Shown piece by piece: positions 36,701-48,461 of a DNA stretch of 64,000 nucleotides. Numbering within the stretch: position 1 is the first letter of the stretch; each line of letters begins with the position of its first letter. Under the pieces are notes generated by a model that saw only the letters and a program-made list of their open reading frames with translations, was not told the DNA's origin and did not search any database. Both the position numbers and the translations under genes were made by a program. The DNA is from Oscheius tipulae (lineage: Eukaryota; Nematoda; Chromadorea; Rhabditida; Rhabditidae): NCBI GenBank assembly GCA_037178975.1, contig JASJZH010000006.1, positions 3,844,001 to 3,908,000 of the forward strand. The letters are read 5' to 3'.

Positions 36701-38073
36701 CATTCGATCTGAATCCGTTTCATGATATAAAGTAAATCTTTTACCTTGGCGCTTTGAGGAGGTGCAGGAGTTTCGATCTTTTCCAGGCACGTTTGCATTC
36801 TCTGTAGGACTTCCAAGTGAGAGGCCAGGTTTTTTACGATCTTCTCCGTTTCCTTGGAATGCCCAGATGATTTAGCTTCTTCGAGCTTCTGATTAGTATG
36901 CTCTACTGCCGCTTCTACCGCATTCCTTCTTTTGTCAATCGAATTCACTAAAAAACATCCTTTCTTCCCAAAAACTTTTCTTACTGTAAATGTTTTCCTT
37001 AGCTCCATTCTGCAGCAAAATTGATATACAAGGCAAAGAATGAAGATTCAAGGCTACATCCAGCAATGTCCATCGAGTACTGTATCATATTATACGGAAA
37101 CGTTTTGGTTTATACCTGTGTTCTGCATATTGTCCACTCGTCAAGGTACAGTTGACATCGAAATGATTTTTGCTCAGAATCAGCCGCAAAGTCGAATCGT
37201 CATCTTGTTCCACAGCTATGATAGCTCCTAAAAGATTTTTGGTTGTTATCAAACTGTGATCTATTGTCCCCTAAGCAATTCGTAAATTTGTATTAAACCA
37301 TGCGAGTGGCTTGTCTCGTTTGTTGATAAGTTATCAATGTGACCAGCGGTCTCTTAATGGGTCGATCAGCTTACAGAGAATAAAAACTGCCCACCGTGCA
37401 TGCTGATCATGTTACTCTTAACGGCTTTCCGTTGAAGACGATCGTCATTCTCCTCGGTTATCTTCTTCTTACGATCCAGTATTTCCACACTGCCTTGCCT
37501 TTGAACTGAAAAGATTCTTATGATAATCAGACAAATCAAGTAGTTAAAACGTTTTTTTAGTAAGTTGAGAATTGAGGAAGTAATGGAAGAATGCGCATTA
37601 ACGGCTTGGAACGTAATTACCGAAATCGGGATGTGAGAAAGAAACGCCGCGCTGCAAGAAAGGGAGAGCGAGATCAGACAAGACGTCAGCATGTACAAGT
37701 TGCATTTGTTTACTCTTTACCTACCTGGCAATAGTCGAAATTAAAAATGTGAGAATCACAGAAAAGGTCACTGACGCGTGAAGATACATTTAACTGCAAC
37801 TTTCCAGTGTTTTCTCCGCACTTAGGACATACTGCACTTTTGGGTCAACTAATGCGATCTATTTCGGAAAGTGCTTCTTGGTTGAAACCAGAACACAAGC
37901 TGAAGAGAGACTTTTAAGCATTTTGATGGGTGTAAAAGACAGTATCTTTCAATACTGTATATTTCTTTGTTATATCAGTTAGACTTACACTTGAGGAGAG
38001 GAGCTTGGGCGACCTTCTCGAGAGCTCTGGAAGATCGTCTTCGAATAATCGATTGTCTTAGGCTGTTCATCAT
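33795..38073 (-). CDS. ANKFN1 / Wide-awake-like protein (ankyrin-like, FN3, conserved core, Ras-association)
   Basis: ANKFN1 proteins (fly Wide awake, mouse Nmf9) are cytoplasmic neuronal proteins implicated in sleep and excitability. The start MMNSLRQSIIRRRSSRALEK (38073; stop codon just upstream) leads to a single ankyrin-like segment (DDDSTLRLILSKNHFDVNC, about 37230-37150), a coiled linker, and an FN3-like domain (VSVNVTPNYNMCDVVIKYK...INQKLSFRVSSCGIHNYS, about 36700-36410). The WAKE core follows: VSLKELFSASLKFSKNASR, LHSTMNSIRVVVPDNLPSML, VHVRDNPHVTKEEWEWVKVG. The C-terminus is a Ras-association domain (VTVFSALDEVEFPKGSSVKL...EVVSLVLEQLAKT...YCLAAVIGTRERRLKDDFPL), ending NESAV at 33795. 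It has fewer ankyrin repeats than relatives. A nearby minus open stretch at 38242-38424 may be a further 5' exon. Confidence 0.82.
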
Positions 38074-40680
38074 GGGGCGTTTTTAATGCAAACTGTTTTG
38101 GCTGAATAGCAAGACGATGGCGCATGGCGCTTGCTCACTACTACGTAGTTAGTCAATGTTTTACAACGAAATTTGGAAGTATTACGAGATCTATGATTCA
38201 TTTGCTACACTGATTTTTAAAATAGACTACCTGGTAGCAGGCTCGTCCAGAGACTGTTGTCGACAAAGAAGTGCTGTTGAAGCCAAAGTGTGCGCAGCTC
38301 CAGCACAAACGCTGAGAAGAGGACGACCGCGTGACTCGTCCAGTCCTACCGAATACGGCTGTGACATGCTTGAGAATGCGCCTGAAATGTTTAGAATTTT
38401 GTCAATTATCAGCAGCATGTTCAATAAAGATATGTGACTAGTGAATACGGAAGTCCTACGGTTATCGAATCAGATAAGAAAAAGACCATGTAATAGTTAC
38501 TGTGTTTTTTAACGAATTGAAAAGGCTGCTTCAAGAAGCTGTTTTGACAGGTGCACCGAGCGGAATGTGCTTATTAAAAGACAAGATGGCTCACGGCACG
38601 TTGGTGTGCGATAAGAAGCGAAATGAGAGCACAAGAACGATCTATGGCTTTCATCTAGTACGCTCCCTTGGACACATGTTCTCGTTTAGCTACACCACTT
38701 ACCAAAATCCATCAACCGCTCCGTTTGAGGGCTGTTAACGTACGGCTTGAAAATGCTAGGAGATCTGAACAGCCATGACGTCTTCTCAATTATTCAATTA
38801 CCGTAGTGGAAAAGAACTGCTTGGAGCACTATTCCTGTGATTTTGAGGTGTTTTATGCGAAGATCGTCTTCTATGCTTCGTTGACTGACATCTGTAATAG
38901 GTTTAATATCTTCTCCGCTCAACTGTTAATAAGCAAAGCAATACCTTTGGCGATTAATCCCTCTGCTGGCATGAACGGTGTTACGTCGAGACTCATTTCT
39001 CGAAATGACTACATTGCGCTGAAGACGAAGTACAAATAGAATAGCTCGAATGACGGAACGACGCGACTTCATAACTTCCTCATAATCTGCTGCAAAGAAC
39101 AACAATCAACGGGGGAAGGTAGAAGAGAGAAATATATTTCGACTATGGAGAGCAAGTAAACAAGGGAGTGATGCCTAGCTAATTTAGGAATCCCTACGGT
39201 CAGCTCAAAAATATTCCATTATTCGGGCAGGGAAGAAGCTGTGAGGAGGATTTAGAAACAAAAACAGAACAATCTCAGTCTTTTTGAGATATAAAAAGTA
39301 GGAACTAAGCAGTAGAAGAAGATACGACGGCTCATACTCCCGAGACTTATTAGATCACTGTGTCAACTCATATCGGTCATTCCGCGGAGCATCCGGCTTT
39401 CAATTAGACGCGCGGTGAAAAGACAACCTTGTGTATCAGATTTCAAAGGGATATTTGCAGTTCTGTTTAGTTAAATGGGAAACAAGTTGTTCTGTGGGAG
39501 CTGATAGGCAAACTTCTTCAAAATTGCAAAAGAACACAGCTTGACCGCTAATCTGTCGAAAAGTAGGAAATAAGAGACCTGCTCAGAAATCAATTTGTGT
39601 CGAGGTCTACAGTGTTTTAAAGTTCCGTTAATAATCTAGAAGTCTTCATACTACTTAGGGAAAACACTGGTAAAAGTTGTCCTATACGGCTTAACCCCAA
39701 TTCTGAGGACTAATACCGACACAAGCGGTATTGGTGAACTGCTACATTGGGAGATAAATTAAAAGAGCTACTTCTATATAGAACTTGATCGGCTCTACGA
39801 ACAACCCCCAAACGTATGACTCGAAAGAATGAATGACACTGTTGCCTGGGCATTTGACTGCAACTGTCAACGTCTACACTGAACAACAAGTTGCACAGTT
39901 GAGAGTAACGTCCTCAGGCAAAAGTAAGCATGAAAATAAACTCAAAGCAATTTAGCAGAAACCCAACCCTCAGGCGATGTTTGTTTATTAATTATTGTTG
40001 CACTCTCTTTTCGTTTCCTAGTATTCGTGTTGAAACTTCGTTCTTGATCTTTTCTTCCAGATTTATGAAAAAATAGGTTTCAATCTTTTTTTATATCTTG
40101 CATCTTGTCTGTGTCATTTGTGTCAGAGGTGATAACAAACTCTCTAAACTTGATTTACATCACATACCTAAAAAATCACGTACTTTTCTTACCGTAGTAC
40201 AAAATAGTCCCTCGCTTTGAAACCCTCGCTATGTTCTTAATGAATATTTTAAACGACTTTCTAATGTACTTCAGAATCTGTTTTGGGACTCATCTTAGCC
40301 TTTATTTGGATACTATGTAATTTCTTTTAGTTTTTTTTTTTAACTTTGAGAACCTATTGTTTAACAACACTTGCTCTACCTAGATTTCGCACTGGAGCAT
40401 CCAACATTTTAATTCGTGGATAATTTTGCCACATAACTCATTTTTGAGCTGGCAGACGCGCATTGGCATTGCTTGTGTAGCTTAAAATAATTGAATCACT
40501 GTACTTCTTTTGTATTAAAGCGTTTTTTGTATCGATTTCTCAAACATTCTATTAATATTTTTTGTTCAGTATCGTGTTCACGCTTTTTTTGAAGTTATGG
40601 ACCTACAAATCGCCTACTGTTTTCATGCTCTCTGTTTTTGTTCCTGCAAATAGTATGCAAGAGAACTCAGTTTTCAGAAA
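38074..40680. other. Intergenic, AT-rich toward its right end
   Basis: I see no supported gene. A minus-strand open stretch at about 38242-38424 (MSQPYSVGLDESRGR...) ends at a GTAGTC donor and may be an upstream exon of the ANKFN1-like gene. The 39,960-40,660 part is T-rich with no open frames of note. Confidence 0.35.
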
Positions 40681-42759
40681 ATGACGGTCTACGCGGTCGT
40701 CCATTTATCAGGCTCGATGATATACACAGAAACCGGTGAAAATCTTCCTTCGGATACAAGTTACAGAAGAACAATTGATTTGCTCAGGAAGATCGCTCTC
40801 TATGCCAAAAAGAAAGGCGGAAGCCCACTTATTACAGTGAGTATATCTTGTGATAGCCTTATATTAGTCTTCAGTACATTGGTAAAAGAATGGTCCTGCA
40901 GAGTGACATGAAACACGAAGATCCCCACAGGTAGTATTTTTTCAAACTCGCTTTATGATGGTTTTTCTCAGAGAGACGCAGAAAATTGTTTCGGACATGG
41001 CCTATCTTAACGATCAGCTAGAAGCATTGGCTAAAGAGCACACCATCACTAACGACGACACCATTCTTCTGTTCTCCACAGCCGGAGACTACCTTGTGAG
41101 CTTTTCCATGCCGTCTTCTGCAAGATTCCGGTTCTTCCGTTAGAGAAATCTTTATCGCACGGCGATTAGATCATCGAATGCCGAACGGCTCTGGAATGAC
41201 GGCGCCGTTTTCAGGCAAACATATCCAACAAGCCTCCATGTCATATGCAACTTATTCTCATGGATCTTGTGTATGATGCCATCAACCAAAACGAATTCGC
41301 CGACCTACAGAAACTTGTCGACTTTTCTTTGGATGAAAAGGTATCTTCAGTTGATATTCTAACATCTGTTTCTAGACCAAAGCAGTTCGACTCAAGGAGT
41401 TCAGAACTCTTCATTTTTGCAAAGCCAAGCCTGGTGAGATACTCTATCGTCTACTCAAGGATCATTTCATGCCCTTTACCGTCCGTATTTGGGTTGGACG
41501 AATGAAACACAATGTTATGGTATGAGTCAACTGTTGATAGGTCCAATTTTTTTTTTGGTATCAGCTCTCACCAAAGTGTCTTGATATTCCTAAAGGAAAT
41601 CTCCATTGTGTTGGCTTTGTAAAATCCAGCAGTCTGCTCAATATGCCTGTGATTTCAAAGCACGACATTGTGCCCTCTACAATGATCTCAATTTCCCGAA
41701 AGGAATTCAAAGAACAGGAGAAAAGAAAATACAAGAGGGAACAACTGTTTATTTTACTTTCATATGTTTCATTTAGAAAGAAGAGAAAGCTCACCGTCGC
41801 AAAGAAAATCAGCAATCAGAAATGCAAGAAGAAGTATCTTCCTCTTATGTTCATGCTGAGAGAAAGTTTGATCAAGGAGGTACTGTTCACAGGATTTAAA
41901 AGTTTTTAAAAGTGTTTTAGGACTGTGTAGCGATTGTCCGCTTCATTTCCGGACAGTACTGTGCCATTTATGCAATAAAGGAAGACACCGAGTCTGAAAC
42001 TCCCGAGCAGTTTGGTCTTGCCCTGGTAAGAAATTTTTCATTTTGTACTCACAAACAAGCACTTCAGCTGGATGTAATGCAAGAGTTCGATTTCGATAAA
42101 CTTGTCCCAAAATTGGAATTGGCTAAAGCTAAAGATGACGGCGTTCAGGACATGCACAACAATAAGCTGTGGGACTACACTCCCAGCTACATCAATCAAA
42201 CAGGTACAATTTATAAGACTCTTTTGGCATGCGGGCTTTAGAAAAGTGCTGGACTTCTTCCCAAGGCATGAATGTGGATCTGCAGAAAGCTGTACGATTA
42301 CTGAAGAAGTTGCCAGAAAAGCCTGAGAACCTCTATGCGGTACGCAACACTTGTTTACATGTTCAAGATGCAAATTTAGGAAATCAATCGGATGAGAGAT
42401 TATGCCATTTTGTTGGGAATGTTCGAATTTGTACACACATTGGCAGAAATTCTCAAAACACAAATAGCCACGTTGTCTGAACCTGCACAGATACATGCCA
42501 ACCATATCGTCAGTTTCCTCGAGAAGTAAGTTACAAACTCGATATATTCTATGCTAATAGACCTACCGCGCCTTTCCAATACGAACCTTTGATGATGTAC
42601 GAGGCCCCCAAGAAGGACCAGCCTCGAATCATCCCGGAGTCGCGTCTTGACAGGGATGAGCGTGTTCCTCAAGATCAAGACATCCGTTCCAATCGACACG
42701 ACCGCGATCACCGCCATCGTGATGATCGCCACTATGATCGGCATCGTCGTTATCGTTAA
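40681..42759 (+). CDS. Ku-like protein (Ku80/Ku70 family), basic RD-rich tail
   Basis: Ku heterodimers bind DNA ends for non-homologous end joining. About ten short exons join into a protein that begins MTVYAVVHLSGSMIYTETGE (von Willebrand A-like strand) and contains DDTILLFSTAGDYL, a beta-barrel-like block FTVRIWVGRMKHNVMV, NLHCVGFVKSSSLLNMPV and DCVAIVRFISGQYCAIYAI, which resemble LGFCKSSQV and LDMVAIVRYAYDKR of Ku80. A helical arm follows (DVMQEFDFDKLVPKLELAKA). The last exon encodes PTAPFQYEPLMMYEAPKK and a tail of Arg/Asp/His repeats ending HRRYR, TAA 42757-42759. The tail is not typical of Ku. The family call rests on a few short blocks. An AATAAA follows at 42799, then the next gene at operon spacing. 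Confidence 0.5.
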
Positions 42760-42798
42760 CAAGTTACAAGTAAGCCAGTCCGGGTATTTCGGATCTCT

Positions 42799-42804
42799 AA
42801 TAAA
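42799..42804 (+). terminator. Polyadenylation signal AATAAA of the Ku-like gene
   Basis: AATAAA lies 40 nt after the Ku-like stop codon and 88 nt before the TTTCAG acceptor of the next gene. This fits nematode operon architecture. Confidence 0.5.
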
Positions 42805-42892
42805 TCTTTTCCAATTTTGTTCAACTTTAAGCTTACTTGGCTATCCACTGAAGTATCTGTGCTGTTTCTAGTGTTGTGTGTTTTACGGTATG

Positions 42893-42898
42893 TTTCAG
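42893..42898 (+). promoter_or_regulatory. Probable SL2-type trans-splice acceptor
   Basis: TTTCAG ends 12 nt before the ATG at 42911 and about 90 nt after the upstream AATAAA. The stretch between is U-rich, like the Ur element of C. elegans operons. The inference is from spacing and motif. Confidence 0.5.
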
Positions 42899-42910
42899 CA
42901 TGGCAAGGTT

Positions 42911-44999
42911 ATGATTCGAATGACTACCCGGCTTCTGTTCATACTCCTCCTAGCTATCTTTGGCATCCCTCTTTACCTCATTTTGAAACATTCCGATGAG
43001 GGTAGGAATGTCAACGGATTTTGGAAAAACGTAGCGCATAGTGGTAAAGGATTTTCAATGTAGCTTCTAGATTCATTTTAGGCGAAGATGATAGTGGTAC
43101 ATTCTCTTACGGTGTCATCATGGATGCCGGCTCTACTGGAACTCGTCTCTTCCTATACAAATGGACAAGTAGCTCAGGTAAAGCGCTCTTTGAAGCTTTT
43201 TAATCAAAATACAGATACTGATTTGATAGATATCAAGCCAGCGCTAGATGACGTTGGAAAGCCAGTTGTTATGAAGGTATATCCAGGTCTAAGTACTTTT
43301 GCGTCTATGCCAGGAGAGGCTGCTAGTAGGAAACGTTTATAACAAAGTACATGACACCAATTTAGACTACGTCAAACCGTTGTTAGACTATGTCATCAAG
43401 TTTATTCCTAATAGCCAGAGGGAGTATACCCCGGTTTTCCTGTTTGCTACAGCCGGAATGCGTTTGATTCCACTGGAGTGAGCTAGTTATTTGCTCCTGT
43501 AAAGCATGGTTCTAGGGCCCAAACGGCTATTCTTCACGACTTGCACAGCAAACTTCCCGATATGACGCCTATGCAGATAATGAAAGAACATATTCGTGTC
43601 ATTGAAGGAAAATGGGAGGGAATTTACAGTTGGGTAGCTGTGAACTACATCTTAGGTGAGTCATCATTTTGAGTTATAAATTGTATGTCTATTTTAGGAA
43701 AATTTGTTAGGACGAGCACAAAGGCTGATCTAGAGACTAATCGTATTCATGTCGAAAGAAAAACGACGGTTGGAATGATCGATATGGGAGGAGCCAGTTG
43801 CCAAATTGCTTACGAATTGCCGCAAAACGATACATTCTTCAGCGAGAATGTAGAAAATGTTAAGCAATGATTTCCTTTAAAATAGCATCTTCAGATTAAT
43901 CTTGGTAGTCGCGAGGAACTGACTGATTTTAAGTACAAGCTATACGTTACCACATTCTTGGGATACGGGGTCAACGAAGGTCTTCGAAAGTATGAGCAGC
44001 ACTTGAGCGACACAGTAACTAAAGCCAACTTGTCCTACGTCAGAGACGAGTGCATGCCCGTGAATCTTCAGAAGACAATCACCAGGGAAGACAACTCTTC
44101 TTTTGTTAGAAAGGTACCATTAAGTAATTCGTTGTCGCAATTTGAAATTACAGGGAATAGGCAGCTGGGGGGACTGTGTTACTAAACTGAGCGAAATGGT
44201 CAGTTCTGTCAAGGGACTTGCAAAATCATGTCTTCCGTCATGCTTTTTCGGATCTGTGGCTGCTCCAAATGTAAGAGACAAGTAATGCATCATAAACGTT
44301 TAGGTGTCACTTTCTGACATGGACTTCTACGGTTTTTCCGAGTACTGGTATTCAGTACAAGACGTTCTTGCTCTGGGCGGAAAATACAACTACACTCATC
44401 TGAAAATCAAATCAAATCAGTTCTGTTCACAAAGATGGTCGGCCATTCAGGCAACTCCTATGTCTTACTTTTCTAATAAAGTTTTACAGGAAGCATCTAG
44501 GAAAGCTCTTTACGCGAAGGCAGACGCTGATCGCTTGAAAACGCAATGTTTTAAATCGGCATGGATAACGGCAGTACTTCATTCGGGATTCTCTATTAGC
44601 CAAGAAACTAGCAGATTCCAGGCATTGAATTCTATTCCAACACTTCAACCCTTTTTTAAGAGTGCGAATCAAATCGATGGCCAGGAAGTACAATGGGCTC
44701 TAGGAGCCATGATTTATCACATGAGATTCTTCCCTCTCAAAAACATTGGCTTCAATTTGGTGGTTAACAAGTAAGATAGCTTGCAACTTTTATCACTTTG
44801 TACATTTAGACACCCGGATGTCTCAAGGTCTCCACCGCCAATAGTTGTCTTGCTTCTAGCAGCATGCTGTATCATTTGTCTTTTTTTCACCTACACCACA
44901 CTAACCAAGAATCCTCGAATAACTCCGGGAATGAGACGAAGTCAGTCTCTCTGGAGTTATATGGCAGTGCCAATGGAAGACTCGGTTTCCAACTACTAA
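42911..44999 (+). CDS. mig-23: Golgi nucleoside diphosphatase / apyrase (GDA1-CD39 family)
   Basis: The enzyme hydrolyses UDP/GDP released by glycosyltransferases in the Golgi lumen. An N-terminal membrane anchor ([20 protein letters not shown]) is followed by the apyrase conserved regions: ACR1 [16 protein letters not shown] (about 43120), ACR2 [10 protein letters not shown] (about 43442), ACR3 [18 protein letters not shown] (about 43605), ACR4 [14 protein letters not shown] (about 43777), then [13 protein letters not shown] and [15 protein letters not shown], characteristic of the ENTPD4/7 group. A C-terminal membrane span ([20 protein letters not shown]) precedes a short cytosolic tail ending VSNY. 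Two anchors and the FYGFSE block fit MIG-23/ENTPD4; the symbol is by similarity. ACR4 has Cys where Thr is usual (GGASCQI). Confidence 0.88.
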
Positions 45000-45235
45000 C
45001 GGGTCTTTGCAGCTTTTTTGTCTCTTCCTTTTAGCAATATCGTGATGTCGTTTACGGGTTGGTTATTGTGATATCGGTTACTTTATGTGATGTTAACCGC
45101 CTTATATGAAGTTTTTTTTATTGAGGCCGTATATAAGCGTGGAAATATGAATGAATACACCGTAAATAGGAAAGAATCACAGAGTTGGCACTAACAGAAA
45201 CTATCCAAGAGGCGCATAATATACAGAAAACGAGT

Positions 45236-47466
45236 CTAATTATCAGAAATGGTGCTGGCAGTGACGACAGAATCGTAGGTGCTGCTGTTGGCAATCCGTT
45301 CGGCATAGCTATGCTCCTCTTTGCTATGTTTCATACCGTAGAAGAAGTATATTAACATTCCTAGAAATAGTTTCAATCAAAATTGTCCTGTTATTACCAA
45401 TGGTTAACCATACAACCAGACGAAGCCATGTGATGGGAGCCAGATGGAGCATCATAAGGATGTTGATAAGCAGACTGATAGATGGAACTAGTGGGACTAG
45501 TGGAACCTGAAATGGATATTGTACAATTGACATGTTTGTGTTACCTTAAAAGCCATGTCTGCAGAGTTTTGATGGTGCAAGCAAATAAAGAAGAACGCTC
45601 CAAGAGCTACTGTTGCAGAAAAGAAGGCGATCAGGAAACCACCTGTTTCATGGACGTGGCCCGTTGATAGACATAGGGCAAACCCGAAGAATCCCACGAC
45701 CATAGCTGTGACACCGTAGAAAACGGAGTGACCAGGTGGTTGAGAGTCTAGCCAGTGCTGCATTGGAAGACTGACCTTTAGTTTACCGCCTTAAATAAAA
45801 TTTTTAACGTTGTTACAGAACCGTACCATTGTCAAAGATTTCATCCTCTGCGTACTTCGTCGGCTGGTAACGAAGAATGATAACGCATGCGGAGACAATC
45901 GAATAGGCGAGAAGTGTTCCGATGGATAGGAACTCAACTAGAGTTTCGATATCGAACAGCAGTGCGATAACTGCCGTCATTGAGCCGAAAACTACTACTG
46001 CATTGACTGGCACCTAAAAATCTTCCTATTGCTAGGTTGCATTTTATTTATGTGCCTGTGTCTTGCTGTTCACGTGTGCTAAACCTTCAAAAAGAAGCCC
46101 GTCTTCAGCCATAGCAAAGACGCATCTTGGGAGAGCAAACATTCCACCTACCTAAGAAAATTTAATCTTTTCCGCTACTAGTCAACAAACCAAGCTTGTC
46201 ATCATGCCGCAGAGAGCTCCCAGAGAGACTGCCATTTGGGCAATGGTGGCTCCCTTCATTGCGAATGCATCGGAAAATGCGGCGGTAGGATGCACCTGGT
46301 CATAGGGAACCATCAGTGTAAGAGAAGTTGACATCAGAATATACGCAAGAGTGACTACGGACATTGAAGCAAAAGTTGCGATTGGTATTGACTTTGACGG
46401 CTCTGAAACACTGGATATTCTCTCTCATTTTTTATATAAAAACCTTTTGCCTCTTCTCCAGCCGTAGCCAGTCCATCAAACCCTATGTAGGCAAAAAAGC
46501 AGGAAGCGGCTCCAGCCAGCATCCCACTCCATCCATAGGGCAGAAAACTGAATAATTCGATTAGCATACTTTTACGCGAATGTATACTTTGACTTTCCCT
46601 CAGAGTCCGTGCCTCTCCAAAGAGAGAAATCGGCAAACGTGATCCCGTAGCCAACTACCACGCAAATAACTGCCATGTTAAGTACAGTAAACATGGAATT
46701 GAAGTTTGTAGAGACTTTTGATCCCAGTCCTAGATACTCGTACATGAGGTTTATCCTTTTTTGAGCTTACCAACAAACATTGCGACGAGTATAATGAGTA
46801 GGAAGGCAATCATATCTGGGTAATCACCGAAGAACGACGAATCTCCTCCCTGAACCCTCTGCTATTCCGCAGCAAACCCTAGTCTTACATGCAAATGTCC
46901 CAGGCTCTCAATAGTCTTGTTGGAGATAGCTTTGCCCAAAAGCGAATCCAAATATCCGGACCAAGAGCGCGCAACCGCTTTAAAAGTTAATTGCCTCAGT
47001 TAGAGTTGACTAAATACCTGCTGCCCCAAGCATGTGCTCGAGAACTATATTCCAGCCAATGATGAAAGCCCAAATCTCACCAACTCCCACATAGGCATAT
47101 GTGTAAGCACTTCCTGCTTTGGGGAATCTGAATTGTGTCATGTTCCAGTTGAACAATCAGAACCAAACCTGGCGCCAAATTCAGCATAGCAGAGCGCTGA
47201 AAGAAGGGACGCGAAGCCGGACAGGAGAAAAGACAGAACAATAGACGGACCGGCGATGTTTCGCACAACCGATCCTGTACGGTTGTTTTAAGTTTTTCGT
47301 GTGTCTTACCTGTCAGGACGTATATCCCCGCTCCAATCATGTGGCCTATTCCTAATAATGTGATATCTACAGTGGATAAACATCTCCTCAGCTGAGTGTC
47401 GAGATTACCAGAGGGTAGTTTCTTCACGCGGAACAGGCGCTCCCGCAAAAGTGTGAACCCTCTCAT
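45236..47466 (-). CDS. Cationic amino acid transporter (SLC7, CAT type)
   Basis: CAT proteins import arginine, lysine and ornithine through a 14-span APC-fold. The ATG at 47466 gives [20 protein letters not shown], then the family hallmark [28 protein letters not shown] (about 47400-47310). Later exons supply [37 protein letters not shown] (about 46500-46450, the CAT signature), [19 protein letters not shown] and further hydrophobic spans. The protein ends [20 protein letters not shown]...STISDN with TAG at 45238-45236. An upstream in-frame ATG at 47595 would add residues with a hydrophobic segment; I prefer 47466 because it matches the usual family start. Plasma membrane location is inferred. 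Confidence 0.88.
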
Positions 47467-47853
47467 GCCCAAGTTCCTACTGAAAATGGCATTGAACGAT
47501 GTTAGAAGGAAAACAAATACCAGGAGGAAAATAGGTTTGCGGAGGTTGAGAGGGTCTTGTTGGGCGTAGATCACCAACGAGGCTGGAGATGTCACTGCGA
47601 TCGATGCGAAGCAGCGTGGTACGCCTTCTGCGTTAAAAGAGAGCTGACGCGCAGTATTGGTCGCTAACCGATTTAATAGAAGGAGATATAAAATAATTTA
47701 TGGAAGGATAGTTTCAACACATCGTTTATTGGCTTCGCGTTAAGCAAACAATGGGTGACACGCTGCAGTCTCCGCTGGTCACGTCACTCGAAAAAGCATC
47801 TTCAATTGTTAGCGTGAGAGCCAATCACAAAATAACAATACATTGTTTCTAAA

Positions 47854-48263
47854 TCACCACTCGTATGACAAAACGAGGTTTTCGTCACTGTCGTATTCTC
47901 CCTTCGAAATACCATCTTCAGTGAGGTACCACCCGTAGTCATCAGTAGAGCTGTCCATTGGCCAAGCTTTGTAATACCCTCCAGTACCATCCGTAACAGC
48001 TACGCAGCTGTAGTTCTTTCCATCTATACAAGGTTTTCAGAGAAAGTATTAAGCTTACCGGGTGAAAACCAGAAGTACTCATTCACGGAAAGAGTAATAG
48101 GTCCCTGGCTGGCGCCTTCAGCAAGACAGTAAACATTAAAGTCAACGGTGTCATCCAGGTTTTCGATCTGACAGAACCAGTCGTTAGGCGTTTATGTTCT
48201 CACCTTTATTCGTATAGCTGTGCACAGCGCAAGAACAACCAGAACAATAAGTGCTTTAAACAT
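47854..48263 (-). CDS. Small secreted acidic protein (about 112 aa)
   Basis: Three exons encode a signal peptide (MFKALIVLVVLALCTA), then IRIKIENLDDTVDFNVYCL, AEGASQGPITLSVNEYFWF, DGKNYSCVAVTDGTGGYYKA and an acidic C-terminus ending NLVLSYEW, TGA at 47856-47854. Two cysteines could form one disulphide. Introns are about 36 nt. The arrangement of an early hydrophobic strand, Cys, FWFSP and a second Cys faintly recalls plant S1-like small secreted proteins, but I would not assign it. A TATAAA lies 49 nt upstream of the ATG. No long single-exon ORF reveals it. Confidence 0.65.
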
Positions 48264-48311
48264 TCTTCTAACCGGAGAGCAGAGCCCTGTTCCTGACCTC
48301 AGCAGTGACAT

Positions 48312-48317
48312 TTTATA
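48312..48317 (-). promoter_or_regulatory. TATA box of the small secreted-protein gene
   Basis: On the minus strand AGTATAAAATG places TATAAA about 50 nt upstream of the ATG at 48263. This gives the gene a simple promoter of its own, rather than operon-only expression. Confidence 0.45.
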
Positions 48318-48461
48318 CTTTCAAACATGACTCATGTTAAGAAGGAAAAGACAAACGAGTAATATTTACTGTTCTGTTCTGCTGCTGTCTGTTGTATTAG
48401 TCCCTGCCTCCGCAAAAGAAAGGCAAAGAAAAACATGAATTTACCTTGGTCAAACTTTATT

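Noticed and set aside
36592-37008. Intron candidate GTAAGA...TTTTAG inside the ANKFN1-like gene
   Set aside because: Removing it breaks the frame, while the unspliced sequence is continuously open and keeps the coiled linker intact.
38156-39039. Plus-strand frames of 77-93 codons
   Set aside because: No splice or homology support; the minus strand at 38242-38424 is the better candidate for coding sequence.
42647-42871. Plus-strand frame with a strongly hydrophobic, membrane-like stretch
   Set aside because: It is the out-of-frame shadow of the Arg/Asp/His codon repeats at the end of the Ku-like gene; the real frame reads on from the upstream exon.
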